From assembly GCA_040752975.1 (NCBI GenBank), contig JBFMHF010000004.1:52991-116990 (forward strand): 64,000 nucleotides of DNA, read 5' to 3'. The first letter of the stretch is position 1. The number at the start of each line of letters is the position of its first letter. Positions 57,742 through 64,000 of the stretch are shown here, piece by piece. A model generated the notes under the pieces. That model did not search any database. It was not told the DNA's origin and saw only the letters and a program-made list of their open reading frames with translations. Origin of the DNA: JADLDB01 sp040752975 (GTDB lineage Bacteria; Myxococcota; Myxococcia; Myxococcales; Myxococcaceae). The translations under genes and the position numbers were made by a program.

Positions 57742-58706
57742 TTGGTCTTCCCCTTGCCGTTGCCGTTGCCGGAGCTGCCAGAGGTGGATGAGCCGGTCGA
57801 TCCCGAAGAGCTGCCGGACGAGGAACCTGACGACGTGCCGGTTGAGGACGAGCCCGTCGACGTTCCGGAGCCACTCCCAGTGCTGCTGCCCGTACCGCTC
57901 GCGCTGCCGGAGGAGGCCGCCCCCGAGTTTCCTGAGGCGCTGGATGAGCCGCTGGAATTGCCGTTTCCGTTGGCCTTGCTCGGGGCTGCGCCACCTCCGC
58001 CGGCTTCGTCGTCGACCGTTCCCGAAGGATCGACCGCGCCGGTGGGGCCGCCCTGGCCCTGGCCGGGGTTGCTCGAGTCCACACCGTCCGCGTTGTTGCC
58101 GTGCCCGTTGTTCGAGTTGCCTGACCCCTCGCCTCCGCTGGCCGTACTTCCGGAGCCCGAGCCCGACGTGCCGCTGCCGGAGCTGGCGTTGCTGCCAGAA
58201 CTTACGTTGCCGCCCGAATTCCCGTTGCCGCCCGAATTCCCGTTGCCGCCCGAATTCCCGTTGCCGCCAGAGTTTCCGTTGCCGCCGGAGTTCCCGCTGC
58301 CGCCGGAGTTGCTGGGCGCCGCGCCGCCGCCGCTCGACTCATCATCCACCGAGCCAGAGGGATCCGTCGCGCCATTCGGGCCGCCCTTGCCCTGGCCGGG
58401 ATTGCTGGAGTCGACGCCGTCCGCATTGTTGCCGTGACCGTTGTTCGACTTTCCACCAGAGCTGGAGCCACCGGAGGTGGAGCCACCTGGGCTGGAACCA
58501 CCCGAACTCGCGGTGTTGCCACCGGAGCTGGCCGAGCTGCCGGTCGAGCCGCCGCTGGCGACGGGCTTGGCGGGCATCGTGTCGGGCAACGGGTTGTACT
58601 CGTTGGTGATGTCGTCGTAGAGGATCCGTGGCTTCGGTTGGGCCGACACGCCCACCGCGGTGAGGATGACGGCGGCCAAAACGGCGTGGCTGATCGTTCG
58701 GTTCAT
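57738..58706 (-). CDS. Secreted Ser/Gly-rich low-complexity protein with duplicated NNGHGNN block
   Basis: Predicted 322 residues from ATG 58706, overlapping the stop of the pilin-like gene. Signal peptide (ISHAVLAAVILTAVGVSAQ) then Ser/Gly/Asn-rich sequence. Two copies of a block of about 49 residues stand out: NNGHGNNADGVDSSNPGQG with a following DPSGSVDDE/DPSGTVDDE acid patch and GGGAAPS. Between them are GGNGNS repeats. No Cys, no enzymatic fold. Likely an extracellular or surface spacer; the Asp-rich blocks may bind calcium. Function unknown. Confidence 0.72.
   Translation of the reverse strand: MNRTISHAVLAAVILTAVGVSAQPKPRILYDDITNEYNPLPDTMPAKPVASGGSTGSSASSGGNTASSGGSSPGGSTSGGSSSGGKSNNGHGNNADGVDSSNPGQGKGGPNGATDPSGSVDDESSGGGAAPSNSGGSGNSGGNGNSGGNGNSGGNGNSGGNGNSGGNVSSGSNASSGSGTSGSGSGSTASGGEGSGNSNNGHGNNADGVDSSNPGQGQGGPTGAVDPSGTVDDEAGGGGAAPSKANGNGNSSGSSSASGNSGAASSGSASGTGSSTGSGSGTSTGSSSTGTSSGSSSGSSSGSTGSSTSGSSGNGNGKGKTK
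58204..58311. repeat. 18-bp tandem repeat encoding GGNGNS
   Basis: Six near-identical 18-bp units (TTGCCGCCCGAATTCCCG and variants) within the Ser/Gly-rich gene. The first three copies are nearly identical, later copies drift in the third codon position, suggesting recent amplification at one end. In-frame copy changes would vary protein length. Confidence 0.85.
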
Positions 58707-59107
58707 GAGCCGCTCCAGGTGTAGTCCTTCTCGAAGATCTCGAGGATGTCGGGCCACGGATCCCCGTCGAGCTGCGCCGTGGCGATGCAGTAGAACGACT
58801 GCGGCCCCCACGGCTGGCTGAGCTGGTAGGTGTAGCGGCCGCCCTTGTAGACCTGCGGGGTGAGCTGCTTTCCGCCCGCCACCGAGAAGTCGAGATCCTC
58901 GAAGGTGCGTGCGTAGTGCCCGTGCCGGGCCTGGTAGGCCTTCTGCGCCTTCCACATGTGCGACAGGCCCAGCACCGCCTCGGTCCGCTTGGCGTGCATG
59001 ATCTGCACACGGAACTCGTTGATCGCGATCTGGGTCAGCACGCCGAGGATCGCGGCGATGAGCATCACCTCGATCATCGTGAAGCCTCGTGGGGAACGAC
59101 GCCGCAT
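58703..59107 (-). CDS. Type IV pilin-like protein with prepilin cleavage site
   Basis: Predicted 134 residues from ATG 59107, with GGAGGAC upstream. A basic leader RRRSPRG is followed by FTMIEVMLIAAILGVLTQIA, i.e. a type III signal with Gly before the cleaved Phe and Glu at mature position 5. The rest is a short globular domain (HYARTFEDLDFSVAGG, TYQLSQPWGPQSFYCIATAQLDGDPWPD). It may be a minor pilin or pseudopilin of a type IV pilus or type II secretion system, processed by PilD and inserted in the inner membrane. First gene of an operon with the Ser/Gly-rich and PilZ-type genes. Confidence 0.82.
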   Translation of the reverse strand: MRRRSPRGFTMIEVMLIAAILGVLTQIAINEFRVQIMHAKRTEAVLGLSHMWKAQKAYQARHGHYARTFEDLDFSVAGGKQLTPQVYKGGRYTYQLSQPWGPQSFYCIATAQLDGDPWPDILEIFEKDYTWSGS

Positions 59108-59220
59108 GAGTCCTCCCTCCAGCAGCTTCCGCGCCAGCGAACACCTCCGCGAATTCAGGAAGCGGCGACGCTGAAGGCGGACGGGGCTGGGTGTGTTGCC
59201 CCAGATGCAGCTGGGGCTCT

Positions 59221-60606
59221 TCACCCATCCTTCGTGTGGGTGTCCAACCCATGTCGGCGCAAGCGGTAGCGAAGGGTGTCCCTCGAGAGCTGGAGCAGCC
59301 GCGCGGCCTGGCTGACATTCTGCTCCGCGAGGGCCATCGCCTTCTCGAGGATGGCGCGCTCGAGCGCGTCGAAGGCGATCCCTTCCGGCGGGAGGCGCAC
59401 GTCGATGCCCGAAGGACCCACGCCGATGGCCGCTCCCGAAGGGGGGCCGGCCGCCGCCGCCAGTCCGGGAATGGTCGCCAGGGCCTGGGCGCCAGCCGGG
59501 GCGAGCAACACGGCGCGCTCCATGGCGAAGCGCAGCTCCCGGACGTTCCCTGGCCAGTCGTGCGCTTCGAGTTGGGCCACGGCCGATGGGGCGAGGCCCG
59601 TCAGCTCCTTCCGGTAGCGCACCGCCAGCTCCTTGAGGAAGGCCTCGGCCAGCTCGCGACGATCAGCGCCACGCTCTCGCAGCGGGGGCAGAGCGATCGG
59701 CAGGGCTGCGAGGCGGTGGAAGAGATCTGCACGGAAGCGGCCTTCTCGGGCGGCCTTCTCGAGGTCCACATTGCTCGCGGCGATCACCCCCACGCGCACG
59801 GGGCGGTCCCGCAGGCCTCCCAGGCGCCGCACGGCGCCGGCCTCGAGCACCTTGAGCAGCTTGGCCTGCACGTCCAGGGGCAGCTCGCCGACCTCGTCGA
59901 GGAAGAGGGTGCCGCCGTCCGCCGCCTCGAACAGCCCTGGCTTGGCCGTGCGCGCGTCGGTGAAGGCGCTGCGCTCGTAGCCGAAGAGCTCCGACTCGAT
60001 CAGCGTGGCGGGGATGGCGGCGCAGTTCACCTCGATCCATGGGGCGCGCTCTCCCAGCCTCGCGCGGTGAATGGCCCGCGCCACCACGCCCTTGCCCACG
60101 CCCGTCTCGCCCTGCACCAGCACCGGCGGCCCGCCCGCGGGCACCCTGGCCAGCGCGGCGATCTGCTCGCGCACCGCCTGCATCGCCGGCGAGCTGCCGA
60201 GGAGGAGGTCCGGCCCCGCGCCGCGCACCCACGCCAGCTCTCGCGCGGTGCGACGCTCCGACAGCGCGCGCTCGATGAGCCGCGCGAGCCGCGCGAGATC
60301 GACGGGCTTCTCGAGGAACTCGAAGGCCCCGGCGCGCATGGCCTCCACGGCCGTCTGCACGCTGCCGTGGGCCGTCATCACCAGCCGGAGGATGGACGGG
60401 TCCACCTGTCCCAGCTTCGCCACGAGGTCGATGCCGCTCATCGAGCCGAGCTGCACGTCGGTGAGGACGAGATCAGGCGTGGAGGTGCGGGCCGCGGCCA
60501 GCGCGTCCTCCGCGCGGGCGAAGCGCTCCACGTCGTGTCCCGACGTGGCCAGGTAGTCGCTGATCATCCGGAGCAGCGTGGGATCATCCTCGACGACGTA
60601 GATCAT
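59221..60606 (-). CDS. NtrC-type response regulator with degenerate GAFTGA loop
   Basis: Predicted 461 residues from ATG 60606. Receiver domain with acidic pocket (VVEDDP), phosphoacceptor Asp50 (VLTDVQ) and Lys100 (EKPVD). AAA+ domain has Walker A GETGVGKG (166-173), Walker B GTLFLDEVGE (about 232-241) and arginine-finger region. The GAFTGA loop that contacts sigma-54 reads SAFTDA (213-218), so two of six positions are changed. C-terminal Fis-type helix-turn-helix (NVSQAARLLQLSRDTLRYRL). The gene overlaps the kinase gene by ATGA. It may not activate sigma-54 in the normal way. Confidence 0.9.
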   Translation of the reverse strand: MIYVVEDDPTLLRMISDYLATSGHDVERFARAEDALAAARTSTPDLVLTDVQLGSMSGIDLVAKLGQVDPSILRLVMTAHGSVQTAVEAMRAGAFEFLEKPVDLARLARLIERALSERRTARELAWVRGAGPDLLLGSSPAMQAVREQIAALARVPAGGPPVLVQGETGVGKGVVARAIHRARLGERAPWIEVNCAAIPATLIESELFGYERSAFTDARTAKPGLFEAADGGTLFLDEVGELPLDVQAKLLKVLEAGAVRRLGGLRDRPVRVGVIAASNVDLEKAAREGRFRADLFHRLAALPIALPPLRERGADRRELAEAFLKELAVRYRKELTGLAPSAVAQLEAHDWPGNVRELRFAMERAVLLAPAGAQALATIPGLAAAAGPPSGAAIGVGPSGIDVRLPPEGIAFDALERAILEKAMALAEQNVSQAARLLQLSRDTLRYRLRRHGLDTHTKDG

Positions 60607-61922
60607 GCGCCCTCCGCCGCGGCCGGGAGGACGAGGCTGATGCGCGCGCCGCCGCCGGGGCGATCCTCCAGCACGAGCGCCCCGTCGTGCCGCTCCGCCA
60701 CGCGCCGGGCGATGGCGAGGCCCAGCCCGCTGCCGTGCGCGCGGGTGGTGACGCCGGGCTCGACGCGGCGGGCGGCGTCAGGAAGGCCGGGGCCTTGATC
60801 CTCCACCACGAAGGCCCAGAAGCGCCTGCCCGCGGGCGGCGGAGCGCTCTCGAGGCCGACCCGCGCAGGAGGCGGGCGCTCCTCCACCGACACGGAGACG
60901 GCCTGCCCACCGCGGACGGCCGCCAGCGCGTTCTCCACCAGGTTGCGCAGAGCCATGTCCAGCAGCGAGGCGTCGACCTCGACCGCGGCGTCGGCGGGGC
61001 TGGGCGGGCAGGTGAAGGTCACGCCGCGGCGTGCGGCCTCCGGCGCATAGGTGGCGGCCAGCGGCTCCAGCACCGCCGCGCAGCGGACCAACTGCCGTTG
61101 CGGGCCCACCTGCCCCGAGGCGCGGAGGAAGCGCTGCACCTGCTCCGAGAGGCCCTCGGTGAGTCGAATCACCTCGTCCAGCTCTGCGCGGGCCGCGTTC
61201 CCTTCTCCGAGCTTGAGCTGGGCGAGCTGGACCGACGCCTGCACTCCTGCCAACGGCGTCTTGAGCCCGTGGGACAGGGCGGCGGCCAGCTCGCCGAAGG
61301 CCGCGAAGCGGGCGTTGTCTCCCAGTTGGCTGCGTGCGCGGTACAGCGCCTCGAGGCGCACGCGCAGCATCTCTTCGAGGGCGGCGTGGTCGGGTGCAGC
61401 GGGTGAAGCGCCCTCGTGGGCCGTCGTGGCGCCCTCCGCGGTCCCCGGAGGAGGCGCCGACGCCCGGGCCCCGAGGCCGCCGGCGACCAACGCCAGCACG
61501 AGGAGAGCCGCGGAGAGGTACGTCAGCTGGCGCAGCGAGCCCTCGGCCGCCTCCACCTCGGCCCACAGCTGGGAGAGCGCCTGCCGATCGGTCTCCTGCG
61601 CACGACCGATGGGCGCCGCGGCGTCCTCACACCCGCCGTCGGTGAGGCAGGTGAGGCTCTCGGTGAGGAGCGCGCGCTCGTGGGCCGAGCGAGCGGTGGC
61701 GGCGCTCTCGGCGAGGAGGTGGGCGGCCGGCCTGGCCTTCCCCGTCTCGGCGCGGACCTGTTGCGCCGCCGCGTCCAGCGTGCGGGCCCGTCCCAGCGTG
61801 GCGGAGAGTTCGGACACCAGCGCTCGCCGCGCCTCGATGGCCCGCCTCGAAGCGGTCACCACCGTCGCCAGCGCCGCGCCGGCCAGCACCGCGGCGAGGA
61901 TGAGGAGGGGCGCGCGCTTCAT
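60603..61922 (-). CDS. Sensor histidine kinase, two membrane helices
   Basis: Predicted 439 residues from ATG 61922. An N-terminal hydrophobic helix, a periplasmic segment of about 120 residues, a second helix (YLSAALLVLALVAGGLG), then HisKA with the phospho-His in LSHGLKTPLAG (about 218) and the ATPase domain with N box NLVENALAA, G1 VEDQGPGLP and G2 GSGLGLAIARR. The sensing segment has a Cys pair (LTCLTDGGCED). It surely phosphorylates the overlapping downstream response regulator. Signal unknown. Confidence 0.9.
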   Translation of the reverse strand: MKRAPLLILAAVLAGAALATVVTASRRAIEARRALVSELSATLGRARTLDAAAQQVRAETGKARPAAHLLAESAATARSAHERALLTESLTCLTDGGCEDAAAPIGRAQETDRQALSQLWAEVEAAEGSLRQLTYLSAALLVLALVAGGLGARASAPPPGTAEGATTAHEGASPAAPDHAALEEMLRVRLEALYRARSQLGDNARFAAFGELAAALSHGLKTPLAGVQASVQLAQLKLGEGNAARAELDEVIRLTEGLSEQVQRFLRASGQVGPQRQLVRCAAVLEPLAATYAPEAARRGVTFTCPPSPADAAVEVDASLLDMALRNLVENALAAVRGGQAVSVSVEERPPPARVGLESAPPPAGRRFWAFVVEDQGPGLPDAARRVEPGVTTRAHGSGLGLAIARRVAERHDGALVLEDRPGGGARISLVLPAAAEGA

Positions 61923-63184
61923 TGGACCAGCAGCACCTTTCCCTGCTCGATCTGCACCACCACCTGTTGCTCCATCAGCACCGTGCCAGCCAGGAGCCCG
62001 CGCTCCTTCAGCCGGCGCGCGAGGTTGTCCGCCGTCTCGCGGCGCGCGGAGAGGCTCATCGTCGCCCACCGGGCTTGATCGACCTGGCCGATGAAGATCT
62101 TCGGGCTCTTCGGGGGCCCGACGCCGCCGGACTTGAGCACCGGGCAGAGGTAGGCCACGTCTCCGGCGGGCAGATCCTGCAGGTTGGAGCCGCCCGGCCA
62201 GCGGATCCACATCACCAGGAGGAGGGCTGCGAGGACACCGCCCATCACCAGGCGCCGATCGACCTTCTTCGCCTTGCCCGCCGGCTTGAAGGCCTTCTCG
62301 GCGGCCTTCTTCTTCGCCCGCTTCTCCGCGTTGCGCCGCAGCCACGAGTCGAAGCGCTGCTGCGTGGCGGTCTCGTCTTCGCGCAGCGCCTGGAACAGGG
62401 CCTTGATCTGCTGATCGACCTCCGCGAGGTGGGCTTCGATCTCCTTCCCCGCAGGCGCGTCGGCCTCGGCGAGCCGCCGCAGGTTGTCGTTGACGGCCTC
62501 GTTGAGCTCGATGGCCGCGGCCATCACGTCGGGGTCGAGCAGCTTGTGCCGCAACGACAGCTTGTAGCCGCGCACGTCGACGAAGAAGCCCGACGAGGTG
62601 AGCTCGCTCAGGCGCTTGAAGCTCGCGACCCGGGCCGCCGCGTCGCGCAGGAAGGTGACGGCGGTCTGGCGCGAGGCCTCGTCGAGCTCGATGCGGGGCA
62701 GGGCCTCGGCGAGCAACTCCCGGCGGCGCGCGGTAGACGAGTCTTCGGGCGCGAGGAAGAAGCTCACCACCCGCGTGAGGAGGAACTGGATGCGATCGAG
62801 GCGCAGCGGGCTGTCGCCCACGTGCCTTCCCAGGAGCGAGGCGTAGTCGGCCAGCGCCACCGAGCTCGCCTGGGACGCGTCGAAGTGCTCGCGGAACCAG
62901 CCCATGGGGATCGCGCGATCGAGCGCCTCGAGATCCTGCTCGTACTTGTGCACGTCCGATTCGAGGCGGCGCAGCGCCTCGTCCAGCGCCTTGCCTTCCT
63001 TCGTGACGAGCGCGTTGAAGTCGACGGCCAGGCGATCCCTCAGATCGGCCAGCGCGTGTCCCTCATCCGTGTCCGGGAGGATGCGCGCGAGCAGCCCGTG
63101 CGCGCGGTGGCAGGCGCGGAAGCTCTCCGCGGCGCGTTGGGCGCGGCGCACCAGCGGCTCCGTCTCGGCCTGGGCCTCAGACAC
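61919..63184 (-). CDS. Unknown coiled-coil protein with one membrane helix and basic segment
   Basis: Predicted 421 residues from ATG 63184, overlapping the kinase gene by ATGA. The first about 280 residues are helical and probably cytoplasmic (for example KYEQDLEALDRAI). A Lys-rich stretch (EKRAKKKAAEKAFKPAGKAK) is followed by a single hydrophobic helix (about 313-330, LVMGGVLAALLLVMWIRW), and a short outer domain of 90 residues ending in VVVQIEQGKVLLVQ. I do not know the family. Its place before a histidine kinase suggests it may take part in the same signalling path. Confidence 0.7.
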   Translation of the reverse strand: MSEAQAETEPLVRRAQRAAESFRACHRAHGLLARILPDTDEGHALADLRDRLAVDFNALVTKEGKALDEALRRLESDVHKYEQDLEALDRAIPMGWFREHFDASQASSVALADYASLLGRHVGDSPLRLDRIQFLLTRVVSFFLAPEDSSTARRRELLAEALPRIELDEASRQTAVTFLRDAAARVASFKRLSELTSSGFFVDVRGYKLSLRHKLLDPDVMAAAIELNEAVNDNLRRLAEADAPAGKEIEAHLAEVDQQIKALFQALREDETATQQRFDSWLRRNAEKRAKKKAAEKAFKPAGKAKKVDRRLVMGGVLAALLLVMWIRWPGGSNLQDLPAGDVAYLCPVLKSGGVGPPKSPKIFIGQVDQARWATMSLSARRETADNLARRLKERGLLAGTVLMEQQVVVQIEQGKVLLVQ

Positions 63185-63246
63185 TGGTGCGGAAGTTTTT
63201 CACAGTAGATGGAAAAATGCTCAGGGGAGGGTCAAAGGGCGCCCGA

Positions 63247-64000
63247 TCAGAAGTTCACGCCTGTGGCCTGCGGCGTGGGCAGCGTGAGGGCGAGCCGTTC
63301 CTCGCCGGCCCCGTAAAGCTGGCGGTAGAGGTAGTAGTCGGCCACCACCTGCTTTACATAGCCCCGCGTCTCCTTCCAGGGGATCTCTTCCACCCAGCGA
63401 TCGAGGGGCAGCTCTCCGCGCTGGCTCATCCACTTCGCCACGGCCGAGGGCCCGCCGTTGTACGAGCCCGCCACCAGCGTCGGGTGGCCCATGCGCTGGA
63501 AGAGCGCCCCCAGGTACCAGGTGCCGAGGCGGATGCTGGTGTCCGGCGCGTAGAGTTGATCGGGATTCACTCTCGGCTCCTTCGTCTCGGCGGTGATCCC
63601 ATCGGCTGTGGGAGGGATGAGCTGCATCAGGCCGCGCGCGTCGGCGATGCTGGTGACCTCGGGGCGAAAGGCGGACTCGCGGCGCATGATCGCCCACGCG
63701 AAGTGGGGATCGAGGCCGTGCTTCGCACTCCACCGCTCGACCGACGACCGGAAGGCGCGGGGGTAGAGCAGGGCGATCGCCTCGGGCCGCCGCTGCGTGT
63801 ACACCGCCCCCCAGAGGTGCCGCGCCGCCAGGGTGTATGCGGGCCCATACTCGCCGAGGCTCTGCAGCGCGTGGCCCCACACCAGCGCGTCCTCGGGGCC
63901 CGACACCTGGCCCACCGCGCTCTGCACCTCCTCCGAGGCGTCGCGGAAGAGGCCGACGCGGCTCAAGGCCAGGGCGAGGGTGAGCGCGGCCGGCGTCTTC
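63247..64000 (-). CDS. Soluble lytic transglycosylase (Slt-type), 5' truncated by window edge
   Basis: The frame is still open at the window end, so the N-terminal part lies outside; about 251 codons are visible before the stop at 63247. The lysozyme-like catalytic domain is clear: HFAWAIMRRESAFRPEVTS holds the catalytic Glu, followed by DARGLMQLIPPTAD, LGTWYLGALF and SYNGGPSAVAKWM. Such enzymes cleave the glycan strand of peptidoglycan to 1,6-anhydro ends in the periplasm. Upstream helical repeats of the Slt U-domain are probably what the N-terminal visible part is (LGEYGPAYTLAARHLW). Confidence 0.88.
   Translation of the reverse strand, partial: KTPAALTLALALSRVGLFRDASEEVQSAVGQVSGPEDALVWGHALQSLGEYGPAYTLAARHLWGAVYTQRRPEAIALLYPRAFRSSVERWSAKHGLDPHFAWAIMRRESAFRPEVTSIADARGLMQLIPPTADGITAETKEPRVNPDQLYAPDTSIRLGTWYLGALFQRMGHPTLVAGSYNGGPSAVAKWMSQRGELPLDRWVEEIPWKETRGYVKQVVADYYLYRQLYGAGEERLALTLPTPQATGVNF

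Noticed and set aside
1..64000. tRNA, rRNA, prophage or insertion sequences
   Set aside because: I looked for cloverleaf-like runs, conserved rRNA stretches, transposase and integrase motifs and saw none. A dedicated RNA scan was not possible.

Overview
This is high-GC DNA from a myxobacterium or close relative (phylum Myxococcota; I cannot name the genus). Three things point there: a long block of genes resembling the Myxococcus Glt/Cgl gliding-motility apparatus, a MYXO-CTERM-like tail on a secreted protease, and a mevalonate-pathway gene run for isoprenoids. Genes are tightly packed, often with ATGA or GTGA stop/start overlaps. I saw no rRNA, tRNA, transposase, phage gene or CRISPR array.

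Layout. 1-5.5 kb: the end of an FG-GAP protein, small envelope proteins, a polyprenyl diphosphate synthase with a GbsR/MarR-type regulator, and a divergent acyltransferase and alpha/beta hydrolase. 5.9-11.8 kb: a very large M36-type metalloprotease, a Cys-rich lipoprotein and a gamma-glutamylcyclotransferase-like protein. 12-21 kb: glycogen branching enzyme, repeat-rich and small unknown proteins, a PHP-domain protein, an FmdB zinc-ribbon/lipoprotein pair, a HEAT-like/Fur/TlpA-like operon, an unusual intergenic direct-repeat array and a coiled-coil membrane protein. 21-27 kb: a di-heme propeller lipoprotein divergent from a lysine 5,6-aminomutase operon (kamD, an unknown gene, kamE, kal, kce). 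27-34.7 kb: a lipoprotein, a GAF-containing adenylate cyclase, then a MlaC-like protein, a catalytically degenerate alpha-oxoamine-synthase-like protein and an MmpL-type RND transporter.

34.8-50.5 kb is the most striking part. An isolated ribosomal protein L3 gene is followed 20 bp later by a co-directional block that reads, by domain content and order, as gltK, a cglB-like von Willebrand A adhesin, gltB, gltA, gltC, gltD, gltE, gltF, gltG and gltH. This would be nearly the whole outer-membrane and periplasmic part of the gliding/focal-adhesion machine in one locus. The aglRQS motor genes and gltI/gltJ are not in the window. Right after gltH lies kdd, a lysine-fermentation enzyme separated from the other kam genes by about 23 kb.

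51.7-57 kb: a DsrE-like protein, then type 2 IPP isomerase, HMG-CoA reductase, mevalonate kinase and diphosphomevalonate decarboxylase. Together with the polyprenyl synthase at 2.2 kb these cover much of the route from HMG-CoA to polyprenyl diphosphate; no phosphomevalonate kinase or HMG-CoA synthase was seen. 57-64 kb, minus strand: a PilZ protein, a Ser/Gly-rich secreted protein and a pilin-like protein in one overlapping operon; a two-component pair with a degenerate GAFTGA loop and an upstream unknown membrane protein; and the 3' part of a lytic transglycosylase.

Gene names come from motif and order recognition only; no database search was run. Start codons were chosen from overlaps, ribosome binding sites and signal peptides.
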